A program made the translations under genes and the position numbers. Below the pieces are notes generated by a model. The model saw nothing but the letters and a program-made list of their open reading frames with translations. It searched no databases and was not told the origin of the DNA. DNA of 64,000 bases from Mallotus nudiflorus (lineage: Eukaryota; Streptophyta; Magnoliopsida; Malpighiales; Euphorbiaceae), in assembly GCA_947683625.1 (NCBI GenBank), contig CANTUR010000009.1, positions 8,693,501 to 8,757,500 on the forward strand, given 5' to 3'. This document shows positions 36,010 to 48,475 of this stretch, piece by piece; positions within the stretch are counted from its first letter, which is position 1, and the number at the start of each line of letters is the position of its first letter.

Positions 36010-36573
36010 CTAAATCTTAGGATGGCACCTCTTTAGGTGGTAGAAATAGCAGCTCTTTAATAGCAGCACTGCCCATCGTCTAGCTGCCAGCTTCATCACT
36101 TCCTCTTTGTTTTCTTTCACCAAGTTCTCCACAAGCTTCTCTTTGAAGATCTTAAACCCAGGAACATCTCCTCTAGTGACATTAACTAATTCCATAGCTC
36201 CCAAGTAGTACTTGCCTTCCCCTGGCTTGATGAAGTTCTGACTCAAAGGACCAAACTTCACAGAAGGCTTCCTTTTTTCTGTATTGAATCTCTTCCTTGC
36301 CCTTCTACCTTTTAGCTTTGCTTCCCTTGTTAAACCCAATCCTATTGTGTCATCTTGAGTTTTGAATTCTGGCAGATTTGGGTTTCCTTGTTCATTCTTC
36401 CCCAACCCTTGCCTAAGCTGATAATTCATACTCTCCATCATTTTTGCTACTCTCAGATCCATTTTAGTTCCATCAAATATCCTAGCACTCTGGAAATTAA
36501 GGGGTGCACACACTTGCTTTTGTTTATCCAAAATGGATGCCATATTGGCATTGGTCCCAACTTCTATAGTCAC
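36010..36573 (-). pseudogene. Element B: pol linker with G-patch-like motif
   Basis: A 187-codon open piece. In its first half M-E-S-M-N-Y-Q-L-R-Q-G-L-G-K, then G-L-G-L, fits the G-patch pattern (hydrophobic-G/N-Y-x-x-G-x-G-L-G), seen between protease and RT in Tat-type polyproteins. G-patches bind nucleic acid or RNA helicases. The protease piece ends just upstream at 36580 in another frame, so a frameshift separates them. This is one of the longest intact stretches in the element. Confidence 0.65.
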
Positions 36574-37030
36574 AACATCTCATTCTTGAGGGAATTTTTT
36601 CTTTTGATGCACAGTTGAGGGTACCCCTCCCAAGGCACGGAACCATGGCCATCCTAACAACAAGGCATAGGTGATTGGAATATGCAGCATGGTAAACATA
36701 ATGGTCGATTCCACAAGTCCTATTTTAACCAGAGCTTGGAATGTCCCCTCCACATTCCTAGTTTTGTCATCATAAGCTCTGATTATAAGGTTTGAATATG
36801 TTAAGTCTTCAGCTTTCAAACTTAAGTTAGGCAGGATTTTCAAAGGACACACATTAATTGCAGAACCATCATCAACCATAGCAAAATTTATTCTCTTTCC
36901 CTTCACCTCAGCTGGGATAAACAATGCCTTATTATGGTTTCTTCCTTATAAATGTAAGTTATCATCTAAGAACGTTATCAGCCCGTGTTTCTTTTCTATA
37001 GCCTTTGCTACTATAGCTTCAAGTGTGGCT
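36574..37030 (-). pseudogene. Element B: aspartic protease
   Basis: Minus strand 36580-36924: F-I-P-A-E-V-K-G-K-R then M-V-D-D-G-S-A-I-N-V-C-P-L. D-G-S-A is the single-domain retropepsin site in the D-S/T-G position, as usual for Tat elements. A second block reads L-G-W-P-W. The sequence upstream (36925-37030) is the lead-in shared with D (100-220) and is cut by a solo LTR at 37036. Confidence 0.82.
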
Positions 37031-37035
37031 ACTAT

Positions 37036-38737
37036 TGATATAGCATAAATATGCATACTTATTTAGGAGTATTTTAGTAATTATGTTGTTTATTTTGCTT
37101 GTGATTTTGTGTTTTTTTTTCTTATTATATGATTTCTATCTTCCAAATGCATTTTAGGTTTGTTTGTATGTTTTAATATGTTTTAGGTCTAATGATTATT
37201 GGAAAAAGCTTGGATTTGGTTAAAAAAATTTGGAAGGCAAAAAGACTTACTCTTGAAGGATTTAAGACAATCATAAGTCATTACACATAGGATGACTCAT
37301 TACAGAAAGTTTCCATAATGAGTCAGCACCCTAGAATGACTCGGCACAGAGACAAAAGGCCTAGAAGATTCTAGATTGAGTAGTTTTTGTATTTCATTCA
37401 TAAATTTCTCTATAGACATTCAAATGAGGTGATTCAAGTTATGTTGGAAAGACAACTCGAAGATCTAGAACTTTCATGAAGAGATTTCTAGAGATAGAGT
37501 AATTTAGATGGAAAAAAATGGCCTAGAAGTCATATATTATGCATAGGGTTGTAACCCTTCATGTCAAAGGGTACCTTTCTATTTTGTAACCACTTGTAAC
37601 CACTTCTAAGGACTATATATATAGGTCATTAGTGCCTTGTACAAAAGAGAGACATAAGATTTCAAATAGAATTTGATATAGATTGGAGATAGATGTAATA
37701 TAGAATTCAATATAAAATTCAAGAGAGTTCATTCTTCTTTTCTACTATCTTATCTATTATTCAAAAAGAAGGAAGTAGATCATTTATGCAAGAGAGATCA
37801 TTTTAAAATAGAAGACAAATTAAAAGCACTATATAAACTCAATCTCTTCTCTTCTATATTGTTTTTGATTGTCTCTTGATTTAATTAACCATGTATAGTG
37901 GCTAAGTATTTGAAGGAATTGCAATGTTGATTTAATAAGGATTACATACTCATACTTGCTTGTTTGATTTGAATTCCATTAGTATAGAATTATGTCATGT
38001 ATGCTTGATCAATGTATGTAACTTGTAAATCGGTTTATTTATAATGAGAGTTGGAATATTTTGGTGGAACTTTAATTGGATTCACTTAAGTAATGAATTC
38101 ACTTAAGTAATGAATTCACTTGGAGACAAGGAATTCATCTTAAGGGATATTTAGTAGTTTTACTTGTGTTTCCTTGTCTATCTCTACAATGAACTGAGAG
38201 GACTTGTAGACTGTAGATAGGAATATCCTAATCTGACAATGAGAGTTGCTTTTTAGGATTTGTTTGGTATAATGTCATTTATGGTTTCTTCTTATCTCTA
38301 CAATGAACCGAGAGGACTTGTAGACTCTATGAGGGAACACTTCTAATTGACAAAGAGAGTTGCTTTTAGGAACTTTACTTTAATCTAACAACAAAAGTTG
38401 CTTTTAAAGATTATACACACTAGCTTCCAGTTATTAAGTCAAGAATAATTAATTTACATATCCTTATTAATTATCATTGTAATTCTTCCATGTATTTTGA
38501 CAAGAACTTATAGTAACTATAGTTTTAGTATTAGTGTAGTTGTTTTTATTATAATTCATTTACTTGATTATTATTGTGATTTTATTTGCCTATCCATCAT
38601 TGTGATTTTATTTGCCTATCCATCTAAGTACCTATTTGATTAATGCAATATTTACCTCGAATTACGTGTGGATTGACACCCTACTTGCTATATACTAAGT
38701 TATATAGACTAGGGTATTATAATTTGACCCTCGATCA
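37036..38737 (+). mobile_element. Solo LTR inserted between gag and protease of B
   Basis: 1,702 bases from TGATATAGCATAAATATGC to TTTGACCCTCGATCA, flanked by ACTAT (37031-37035) and GCTAT (38738-38742), a one-mismatch 5-bp duplication. Removing it restores the D-type sequence (GTAGCTGCCATTTCAATG). The TGATA start and the GATCA end suggest a gypsy LTR. No second copy is in the window. Internal duplications: ATGAATTCACTTAAGTA at 38093-38125, CTACAATGAAC at two places with the same following sequence, and GTGATTTTATTTGCCTATCC at 38576 and 38602. TSD and termini are firm; lineage and strand are guesses. Confidence 0.78.
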
Positions 38738-38742
38738 GCTAT

Positions 38743-39689
38743 TTCAATGTTCATGTTTGATAAAGCTTTGACAATAGCTCTTTTATGGCTACCTAAATGC
38801 ATCAGTAGTTCCTAAATGTTGTCAGTTGCCTTAGCCTTCTTTAATTATTCCAAAATCAAATCCTCTTTCTATTCTTCCTCTATTTCTGCATCTTCTATTT
38901 CTTTTCTTTATGTTACTCTCTCTATTTTCTTTTCTAATATTTTGTAATTCTTCTCGCTTCTAGTAACATGATTCACCATAGGATCATCACTCCATACATC
39001 AAAACCACTTAACCTTTCTTCATCAAAGTCATGCCAGATGTCAATATCTCTAATGATTTAGTCTCTTTTCCCATCTTTCCATACTTCCATTGTGCATGTT
39101 TCCTTCCCTTTTAGATCTTCCATGTTGAGCTTGCTAAGTGTTGGTTTAGCAAATCTTTAACTCCTTTTTGAAACTATTCAGGAGCTAAAGGTTCATCTTC
39201 AAACTCATTACCCCATCCTATTAGCATAATTTCTTCGATGGATATATCAGCTAAAGTAGGCTTAGAGTAGAACACTTTACAATTAAACTTGCCCAAAGTT
39301 TGTCCTAATAGGTCTTTAACTCTTCTTAGTGGCTGCTCAGGAGTTTCAAGTTCTTCTTTTATTGGCTTATCATTAAACTCATCTTCTTAACCTGAGGTCT
39401 CAATTGATTCAATAGGGATATCAACAGAGGGTGGTTTTGAGTAGAACACCTTATAATTGAACTTTCTTAAGGGTTAACCTAGTAAATCCTCCATTCCTTT
39501 ATATTGATTGGTTATAAGAATTAGGTTTTCAAAGGAGTTTAGCACTTCTTCTTCACTAATCCCTGAATTGATCATCATGGTGGCTGGTGGTGGAACATTT
39601 TAGTAGTTTTGGAAAGGGTTGTTTCTAGTGTTTAGGTTAGAGTTGGACTTTTCAAGGTATGTGATTTTTTAGAATCTATCACATTTTAG
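38743..39689 (-). pseudogene. Element B: gag-pro linker
   Basis: Continues the D-type linker (compare 240-1000) on minus, rich in E/K and with repeated phrases, broken by stops. No catalytic domain. Confidence 0.65.
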
Positions 39690-41025
39690 ATCATATGTTT
39701 TAGGTGGATATAGTTATCTGTGGGATGGCCAACAGCTTAATAGAATTTACAATAACTGTTAGGGTTAAAACTAGGGACATTTGGGTTTGGTGGCTTAGAA
39801 AAGGTTAGAGGTAAGAGTAGGCCTTTTTGGATTAGTCACTCTAGGACTTTTAAAAGTGGTTGGTTAAAGTTAGAGAACCTTTAAGATTGCAGAACTGCAC
39901 GAAACTCCACAATTCAGCTAGTACTTCCCTATTGTCTGCCCCCAGTTAAGTAATTTCAAGTTCTGATACTTCTAATGTTTCTCTTCTTTTCAGTTTCCAT
40001 CTCTTCAACTTGCAAACCATTGTCATACAGGTCTATGAAGGTTTTGGGGTTCATCATCTATAATCTTTCAACTAGATTAAGTGATACATTACAAACTATC
40101 ATCTTAACTTGACCCTTCTTAGCCAATTTTTTCTTAATCAATCCTACCTTACTCATGAAACTACTAAGGAAATCAAAGAATGATTCATTGGGTTTTGCTT
40201 GTCAACTCTGAGTCTCTGATAGACACTACCAATCTAGTGTTATATTAATACTATTTTAAAAAAGCAATACATAGTTCCTTCCAACCAACCCGGATCAATT
40301 TTTCCACTATATAATACCAGTTTACAGCTATTCCTTCTAAAGATAGTACAAGCAACCTAGCAACTACTGCTAATGGTGCCTTAGTAGTGCTCATGGTTAT
40401 TGTGCATTAGCTTAAATGAATTATAGGGTCTCCTCTCCCATCAAATTTCTATAGCTGAGGCATCTTGAATTTTTCAGGCAACTTATCTCCCTCTATCAGT
40501 AGCATGTCATCAAAGTTAAATGAGTATCGCATTCTTTTTCCTTTAATTAGCTCTTCCATTTTAGACATTTTTTGAGTCAGTGCTTACATCTGCTAGGACT
40601 CATGATCATGGATAAGCTCAAGTGACTCCCTCTTTGCCTTCTCTACCATGTAATTTTCAACGTCCTCCATTCTCACATCAGTAGCATGTATGTTTATAGC
40701 AATAGGTTGCTCCCCAACATTATTAGCAATAGGTGGAGCTCCTATAGTAGGTGGTTGTTCAACAATAGCAGTAGGTGGTTATTCAACAACAGGTGGTGGC
40801 ACAACAGAAGTAGTAAGAGTTTGTTCAACAATAGGTAGTAGTATAAAAGTAGGTTGCACTAGTCCGACCTAAGCTTGCCTCAATTCAACTTGCATCATAG
40901 CTCTCATGTCATCCATCAAAGCTCCCTTAATGTCCTATAGGGTCCACATTTCTAGTTGTTCTATTTTTGTCTGTTCAGTCTGAGTTGGTTCAACTTATAA
41001 CTAAAGCGGGTTGATAGGACTCTTC
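39690..41025 (-). pseudogene. Element B: Tat-lineage gag
   Basis: Second copy of the gag described for D and collinear with it: zinc-knuckle-like region near 39690-39790, helix block 39900-40190, retrotrans_gag core 40230-40430, coiled-coil-like stretch 40490-40670, and a low-complexity N-terminal part of T/V/G repeats (40690-40870). The ATG of D (2429) has no counterpart: the bases TCTCTCCATT are deleted near 41030. Stops are more frequent than in D. Confidence 0.82.
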
Positions 41026-41910
41026 TCAAGTTCTTGAAGAATCTCTTGAGCTATTGACTTAGGGCTTAGATCTATTCTAATTAATCTACCACTTTTTCAT
41101 CCCTAGATATGAGAAGAACTAAATAAATATATGATGGCTACAAAAAAAGGTGTCAATATGATGCATGGAGTGTATGCATAATGCACGTGTTATACAATAA
41201 GTAGCATGTAACATGTAGCAAGTAACAAGTATCAAAGTAAGTTAGATAGTATAGAACCTTCCAACCTTATTACTCATACACACGTATTTAATGGCAAGTC
41301 TCTTTTACTAAGATTTTTTGTCTTGGCCTTTATATCAACAGGGGACCTTAAAAACTGACACACACAGCAAATCTTTCTTAAAAATTAAAGCATGGAATCA
41401 ACATTTCTAAATATAAGGTGCAGCCTAATCCTTATGAGCCCAAATGGGCCTCAAAGGTATAGGCTTAGGCTTTTATAAATAGAAATACCTCATGTTAATT
41501 CAAAAACAAACAATTTAGGTAAAAGTCCTAAGGATAGTAACTAGGCCATTATATATGGTTAGGGTCTGATGAAAAGTTTAAAGTTCCCTTAGTAACATGC
41601 TCTCCATTATGGACTTGAGTTACAAGCCAAGGTCATAGGGGCTCAGCATCCTTTAGTAACTTGACAGAAGATTATCCCCCTTAAGGACTTGGGTTACAGA
41701 CTCTAGTCATATGAGCCTGGTAATCTCTCTTGAGTTGAGTTAAGGCTAAGAGTGATGGTTAGCCAATCTATAACTCTATGAAGCTAGTGGAATCATGGAA
41801 TCATAAACCAACACCATCAGTTTAGTAGGGACACACCAAATGAATGCAAGAACAAAATAATAACTGATAAAATAATTCTAAAGAAAACAAGTAGAATTAG
41901 TATCTCTTTA
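41026..41910 (-). other. Element B: untranslated leader
   Basis: Gene-free; aligns with the leader of D (2430-3335), including the AAGTAGCA repeat zone (41190-41235) and the block GGACTTGGGTTACAGA. Confidence 0.7.
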
Positions 41911-41928
41911 TCCCTAGTGGAGTCACCA
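41911..41928 (-). promoter_or_regulatory. Primer-binding site of element B
   Basis: Minus strand reads TGGTGACTCCACTAGGGA, one transition from the site in D, one base from the LTR end at 41930. Confidence 0.8.
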
Positions 41929-41929
41929 T

Positions 41930-44088
41930 TGTAGACGGCAGGTTTTAGTGTGCGTCAAATATTTTAGCAATCATGGCACTGTTTAGGCTCAGGGCCTTAG
42001 GAAACACACTACTATGCCACAAAGTCATAGTGTGGAGAAGAGGAGTCACCACTTAGGGTAATAATTGGGACAATTCTATTGGTGGTACTCGATTCTCTAA
42101 AAGAAAGTTAGCACCACAACTAGGATATTCTAGGAATGGAATACCAACTTCTCTTAGTCTCGTGTTCATTTAGAATTACTTTATGAATTATTAATTTATT
42201 TCTAATTACATGTAATTTTATTAAACCCTATTTTGAACATCCATCTAACCTTAAGGCATATAGTCAATAAAATCACACATAAAAATACATTCAAGATCGC
42301 GTCGTCCCTAAGTCTAAACTATGTTAATTTTAATAAAAGTTAGCTAGATTTACATTTTTTATTTACAAATGAGAAATAGACTAAAGGTGGGCTTACATTT
42401 TTATTAATTCATGAGCTTAGGTCTATTTGTCTTAAGGAAATGGGCTTAAGTCTATTTAATTTTAAAGGAAAGTTAAATTAGTGGGCCTAAGTCTAACTTG
42501 ATTTTATTTAAAATGAGAAGTGGGCCTAGGTCTATTTATTTTAAAAAAATGAAATTAAGCGGGTTGAGTTAAATCAAATTTTTAGTTAACCTATAAATGG
42601 GCCTAGCTCTAAATTAACCTAAGTTGGGCCTACATTGATTTTAATTTTTTAACTAAAGCCAATTTTAAGCCTATCTAAAGTGAGTTGGACCTAAGCGTGG
42701 GCTTGGGGCCTAAAAAGATTAAAAAAAAAATCCAATCAAAAATCATATACAAAATTAGATCAAACACAAAATTTATATTATTTTGCAAAAACCCAAATCA
42801 ATTACATACAAACCCTAATTTTCTACTACCTCCAATGATTTTAATTGATTTTTACCCAATTGAACCTAAATTACTAATTCATTTTAAATGCAGAAAAGTA
42901 AAATGCTTACTATTCTCACTATTGGGGCTATTACAGAATTCTACACACTGGAAACTTAATTAATTACAAACCCAAATCAATTATGCACAAAATATAAAAA
43001 TAATACGTACAAAAACATTAAACCACAAAATCTATTCATAGTTAATAATCCATGGCATTCTATGGATCTGTTGTTCAATTTTTTAAACATTAGGTGGCAT
43101 CCTCCTCAATCCCCATTCGAATATCAAAATAAGAAAAACATAAAAACAAATAGATTAGTGAAATTGAATAATCAAAATAGTAACAAAAGCAACAAGAATC
43201 ATAAAAGAAGGAGAAGAATAGAAAAGAATGATGTGCAGACGATATTAGATGGCCCTTCATAATGGATTTTTACCATATATGGAATTAACCTAGTGTGCAT
43301 TTTGGATTTTGGGACTGAACCACGTCAAAGCGTTATACAGTCTCTTCATTCTCTTTGAAAATGCTAGGAAAAGGAAATAAGTTCTTTTTTTGTGTTCTAT
43401 GGCTTTTTGCAGAGTCTCACAATCTTCCTTGGGTTTTTTTCTTTCTTTTCTTTTTTTCTTTAAAACTTTCTTCACTCAGCCTTTAAAGCTATAAACCACT
43501 TCCCTTATTATTGCGCATAGATGTAGCACGATCCTAGGAGCTAGAGAGTAGCTGCTATTTATTTTCAAAAATAAAAAATGAGATAAAGAAAGTAATAAGG
43601 GTTAAAACAAAATTAGATATTCATGCTCATGTCTATGCAAAACTAATAAAAATATGACAACATGGATTTTTATTACAACGAGAAGAAAAATCCGAGTCGA
43701 CATTATGTAATGCCAATTGGCATTGTGTAATGTCGACTAGTATTGCTGAATGCTGATCGACGATATGTAATCGATTAGCATTACATAATGCCAATCGGCA
43801 TTAGTTTAATGTTGATTGGCATTATGTAATGCCAATTAGCATTAGGTAATGTTGATTGGCATTATGCTCCGTATTTATTAAAATTTCATTAAAATCCCCC
43901 AAAAATTTCACTTTTCTATAATTTTAGACCTTAAAACATCTTAATTCTTGTAATTAAATCCTAAAAGGCTATAATTTAGTCTTTTAAATTGAGAAAACCA
44001 AAACTAAGGATCAATTCTCTATTAATTTTCATTATAAGGGCTTTCGTCTCATGCATGCGCAATTAAATCCTGAAATTCGGTGCTTATA
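41930..44088 (-). mobile_element. Element B: 5' LTR
   Basis: 2,159 bases from TGTAGACGGCAGG to GGTGCTTATA. The terminal dinucleotide of the sense start is TA instead of TG, a C-to-T change on plus at 44087 compared with GGTGCTTACA in A. PBS on its left and target duplication on its right identify it as the 5' LTR. Confidence 0.92.
43700..43865. repeat. Palindromic box array in B 5' LTR
   Basis: About eight boxes: GTCGACATTATGTAATGCC, AATTGGCATT, GATCGACGATATG, AATGCCAATCGGCATTAG, TTGATTGGCATTATG and others, same position and spacing as in the 3' LTR. Individual boxes differ between the two LTRs, but the palindromic layout is kept. Confidence 0.85.
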
Positions 44089-44093
44089 CATGG
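44089..44093. repeat. Target-site duplication CATGG (right, element B)
   Basis: Partner of 26265-26269. Confidence 0.88.
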
Positions 44094-44886
44094 TTAGCCA
44101 AACTCTAATTGCCTCAATCATATAACCTTATCTTTAGTTCAATTATTAATAAAAAATAACAATTACTGGAAATACTTTCTAGTGCTGAAACTTTTTTTGA
44201 AGAACTCTAGTTTGACCTAGTCGGGTACTCATTCATTGAGAACAACTTAGATAGCATAGGATCTTCACCTAGTTCACTCTAGGTAATGAATTCCATCTTA
44301 GTCGTTCACCCATCCCTATATAGAACTGACAAGAGCTACCACACACCATATACTTATACGTGGCTAGGACAAGTATATAGGCAATAACAAACTCTAATAA
44401 ACTATATGTTGATGATCGTGTCACCTCAGGTCAAAGGACCATATGCACCATTATGTCTAAGATAGTGATTATTGACTAAAGTGAATTTCCATGCAATCAC
44501 TTATCTTTCTTCACTATTCAATCCACCGATAACATGAGTATCCACATATCTATTCTAACATCTCATATCAAGTAGCATAAGACTTACCACCTCCCATTAA
44601 TGATATCATATAACGATCATGGAAAATAGATAGAGGTGATAGTCTACGGATTAATTCAACCCATTTATTAATCCAATGATTATGAACATTTTATAACATA
44701 AGTACTAAATGAATTTGTCATTCATATTATCACCACTTGATAATAAACCCATTTAACATTACATTAAAAGGTAAATACTCAAATAAAGAAACACTTTATC
44801 TAAATGAATATTATATTGCCGTAGGGATAAAAGTACAATATCATTTATATTACAAGAAATGGCACTAGGGCACATCTGTACTAACA
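44094..44886 (-). mobile_element. Element C: 5' LTR, second part
   Basis: Continues LTR C after the B insertion, matching 21185-21968 of the solo LTR, and ends GTACTAACA at 44886. The next five bases, GTCTA (44887-44891), would be the right-hand target duplication; its partner was lost with the 3' LTR of C. It interrupts gag of Athila element H. Confidence 0.85.
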
Positions 44887-46453
44887 GTCTAAGAATTTTG
44901 AAAGCAAAGGATCAAGTTATGTTGCCTTCAACCTCTGAGGGATGGCAATGGGTGGCTCATATACTCTTATTTTATTCTTTTTTTCCCTTAGATTCTCCTC
45001 TATTTTTTCCTCACCAGTCTTTTCTTGAATTGTGTCCTTGCTCTATTTGTGTGAGCTAGACTCTATAGATAGCTCCACTTTTTTAATACTTCTTAAATTT
45101 ATAGCTTTAACTTGATCTATTATATTTGTCTTAGTGTTTCTTAGCTTGATTGTATGATGTTAGTGCATTTACTATCTGGCCCGTTTGCACTTCTAAATTA
45201 CAAATGGATGAAGAATGGTTCTTGAACATTAATTGAGTATCTTCTGAATCTGATCCAACTTTGCCTCTAGCTTATGGTTTGAATCTTCTTGAAAAGTCAT
45301 CCTTTCTAGCTTCCCTTAAAGAAATGAGTTTTTGTTTTGTTAAGCTAGTTGATGCAAGTTTTGAAAAGTTAAATTTCTAAAACTAGGTGGTGGTTGTATA
45401 TTCTACCCTTGCTCCCCTTGATTTTTCCATGAGAAATTAGGGTGGTTCCTCCAAAATGAGTTGTAAGTATTTGCATATGGGTTGCTTCAATTTTATACAT
45501 AATTGGCATGCCCTATGTTTTGTGTCATAATGCAATCACTAGTCCCATGCTCCTTTTGACACAACTCAGAGATTAAAGTGGAAGTTATTGGCAGAGCATT
45601 AAATACACCTTTTTTAGTTCATGGGCTAAAGTGTCCTGCTTGGCAATGACCATACTTCACCCATCAAGTCCCATAACACCCTATTTCTTTGTTATCATAG
45701 CTCATTCATTGTTCTATAGGTGTTGAGCTATAGCAATCCCCTCAAACAAATCAAGAATATCTTTTGGGGTTTTATTCATGATAGAACCTCCACTTGTTGT
45801 ATCTATATTGCACCTTACTATATGATTAATGCCCTTATACAAAGATTGCACCATATCCTAAGTAGGAATTAAGTGCGAAGGACATTGTCTTTATAAGTCC
45901 TTGAATTAATCCTATGCTTCAAAAAGTGATTCATCATCTCTCTAGTAAAAAAATTAATCTCACTTCTAATTTTTAGAGCTTCAATAGGGGAAAATACTTG
46001 TTGAAAAATACTATGCACATCTCATTCTAAGCCCTGATAGAGCTTCGAGGTAACTTAGCAAACCACCTAGCTGCCTTATATGTGAGAGGAAAGGGAAAAA
46101 AATAAGGTGAATGGATTCTAAACGTACTCCATTCATATGCATAGTTCCATAATACTCCATAAATCGATGCATATATGCAATAGGATGTCCTCTGAGGGTA
46201 GTCCATGAAACTATGAACTTTGGATCATATGAATCATAATAATTTTGATCTCAAAGTTATTTGCTATAGTTATTAGAGGAACAATTGGATTATGATCTTA
46301 CTGCATATTAGAGTTCAGACACTCTCCCATGGTTCTATTGGCTATAGGGTTCTAGCACTAGCTGAGAATGAGATTTACATTATTTTGATTATTAATGTTA
46401 TTGGTTCCTTCTCCTCCACCATTGGTGCTATTAGGATCATTTCCTTGATTCAT
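44887..46453 (-). pseudogene. Element H: Athila-type gag
   Basis: Minus-strand gag of a Ty3/gypsy Athila-lineage element, ATG at 46453 by context. In order: a short N-terminus, N-x-F-E-I-K and F-H-G-L (46150-46270), the F-P-F-x-L-T-Y-K-A-A-R-W core with L-P near 46050-46110, F-F-N-K-Y-F-P, a degenerate knuckle region (45560-45640), N-P-Y-A-N-T-Y-N-S with H-P-N-F-S-W (45430-45500), and the P-P-I-x-I-P-Q-R-L pro-gag junction near 44930. The C-terminus and protease are removed by the insertion of C. Stops are numerous; long plus-strand open frames at 46292-46652 are shadows. Confidence 0.8.
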
Positions 46454-46646
46454 GGCTTCTCGCTACTCTCTCTTTCTTCTTTGGAATATTCTATCAATTT
46501 TAGGATCGAATGCTTTAAGCTTTTCATCAAGGCTTCAAGTTCTATGCATACACCTAGTTCCTATAAAAGAAAGAAAAATAAAACTAAAAGTAAAACAAAA
46601 AATGTTTAAATCAAATAGTATCAAGCTACTTTTCATGTTAAACTCT

Positions 46647-46663
46647 TCCTAGCAATGGTGCCA
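46647..46663 (-). promoter_or_regulatory. Primer-binding site of element H
   Basis: Minus strand reads TGGCACCATTGCTAGGA, a decayed TGGCGCCGTTGCCGGGG site as used by Athila-type elements. Confidence 0.75.
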
Positions 46664-46669
46664 AAAACT

Positions 46670-48475
46670 TGATGTGAATTCACAAGTATACGGGTTAAGT
46701 TATAGAATAGGACTGTTAGTCCACATATCGTTCCCATATGGAAGAGGATAAGTACTAGTTCGCTTGATTTACTTGTTTGTCTAAACGGATCCATTTTTAT
46801 GTTAGAAAAAAATTAAAATTAAAACTAAATCAATTTTTACAAGGAATAAGCAGTGTGTATAGTATATACTAGAGTTTCTCTTTTCACCTACATATATATT
46901 GACTCAAAATGTAATTTATATAATCTCTTTCATAGTCATGTTTAAGATGCTACCGCTATAATTCTCATAAATCTCTTTTGAGCATTTATAAGGTGAGCTT
47001 ATTATTTCAAATACTGATTCAAATAAAGAGACTCTCACCTCTCAATACTCTAATCTATAGATCCATAACAAACTTTAAACTCTAAAGGTAAAAATGCAAT
47101 ATTAACTCTTAACTGGTGTCTCTACTCAAATTAAGAGTTAATAGTTTTTATTCTAGTTCCCTAAGTGTAAATCTCCTCTCGGTCTCAATACTCTTAGCAT
47201 ACGATGACTCAATAAAAACATTACAACTGTAAGTATAAATGTCCTCTCAGTCTCAATATACTAACTTAAATAATTGAATTATTCATGAAGTATAAAAATA
47301 AAAGCCATAAACATGATGAATTAAGAATATATTTAAAAAGAAATGTAAGTTCAACACATCTCTAGGTTACTCAAATAACTTTAGTACAAAATGAGATTGA
47401 GCTACCATATTCATACAAAAAATAGGAAAACAATAAACATATACGACTATCATAATTAAAATACAAGATGAGAAGAGAGCAAACACCCTAATCCTTGTGA
47501 AAGTAGTTCTCTATTGCTTATATTTTTTTACATCTACTTATACTCCAATGCAGATGAATAAGCTTCACTCCTTATACTCTTTATACTTTTCTCTCTATCT
47601 CTTATTCTCTATTTATCTCTATCTATTATTCTTTACTCTCTCTCATTGGCTGCTCCATGAGTTTATAATGCTCTTATATCCTCAGAATTAGGATTGCACG
47701 TGGTACATGTGTGCAAGTGGAATTTCCTTAAATGTACAAGCATGACTATGCAAAAAAAAAATTAGGCTTGCATAGCCATACACATATGCATGAAGCCCCT
47801 TGGAATGGCCATGTTATGCAATGCATGACCGTGTAATTTTTTCTTTTAAATTTTCCATGGTCGTGCTATGACTTACATGACCATGCACTTTTCCTTTATA
47901 AATTTGCACGACCATGTTGAGCCTTACATAACCGTGCTCTTTTTCTTTTGTAGAATGACACAGTCGTGGTATGGTTTACATAGCAGTGCTTTTCTCTTCT
48001 TATAAAATGACATAACCATGTTGAGCCTTGCATGGCTATGCTCCTTTTCTTCTAATTTTTAGCATGGCCATGTTAGGCATTACATGGCCATGCTCTGTTC
48101 CTCCTAAATGCTGGCATGGCCATGTTTGGCATTGCATGGCCGTGCATAATCAATGCACATCCGTGTTCCTTTCTTTGATGTTTCTTGATCTTTGACTTTT
48201 CTGAAAGGTTGTGATGCATTGCACGCCTGAACCTTTTAATTCCTATAGAAAAAATAAAAACTCAGTGAGAAGAAAATAAAAATTAGATTAAAAATATAAA
48301 ATTCCTAATTTATTTAATTAATGTATGATTATGTCAATATTTTATTTAAATGTCGTAATATTTTCTAAATGCTAAATTTATTAATTATTATGCAAAAAAT
48401 GGAAAATTATGCACCTAAAATGAAATATTATTAATTAAAATGAGTCTAATTTTTTTTGGAAAAATGTGATTATTA
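46670..48475 (-). mobile_element. Element H: LTR shared by gag (left) and pol (right)
   Basis: From TGATGTGAATTCACAAG (next to the PBS) to about GATTATTAG, 1.8 kb, aligned with the partial LTR at 51405-52709. To its left are PBS and gag, as for a 5' LTR; to its right are the integrase end and 3' region of a second internal part, as for a 3' LTR. Confidence 0.8.
47700..48170. repeat. Tandem CATGGCCATG-box array in Athila LTR
   Basis: About six to seven units of 55-60 bases, each with two palindromic boxes like GCATGGCCATGTTAGGCATT and ACATGGCCATGCTC, separated by a CTTTTCTTC-type pyrimidine spacer. The partner LTR has a shorter version at 52200-52510. Confidence 0.85.

Larger units (their letters stand above)
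26270..44088 (-). mobile_element. Element B: near-complete Tat-lineage LTR retrotransposon
   Basis: 17.8 kb from outer LTR end to outer LTR end, sense on minus. In sense order: 5' LTR (44088-41930), PBS (41928-41911), leader, gag, a foreign solo LTR, protease, a G-patch-like linker, RT, RNase H, a residual integrase start, two opposite-strand genes, minisatellite, PPT and 3' LTR (28389-26270). Size, PBS type, long leader, extra antisense ORFs and a repeat-rich 3' region are what is reported for the Tat/Ogre lineage. Integrase core is deleted and all frames are broken. It sits inside the 5' LTR of copia element C. Confidence 0.92.
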
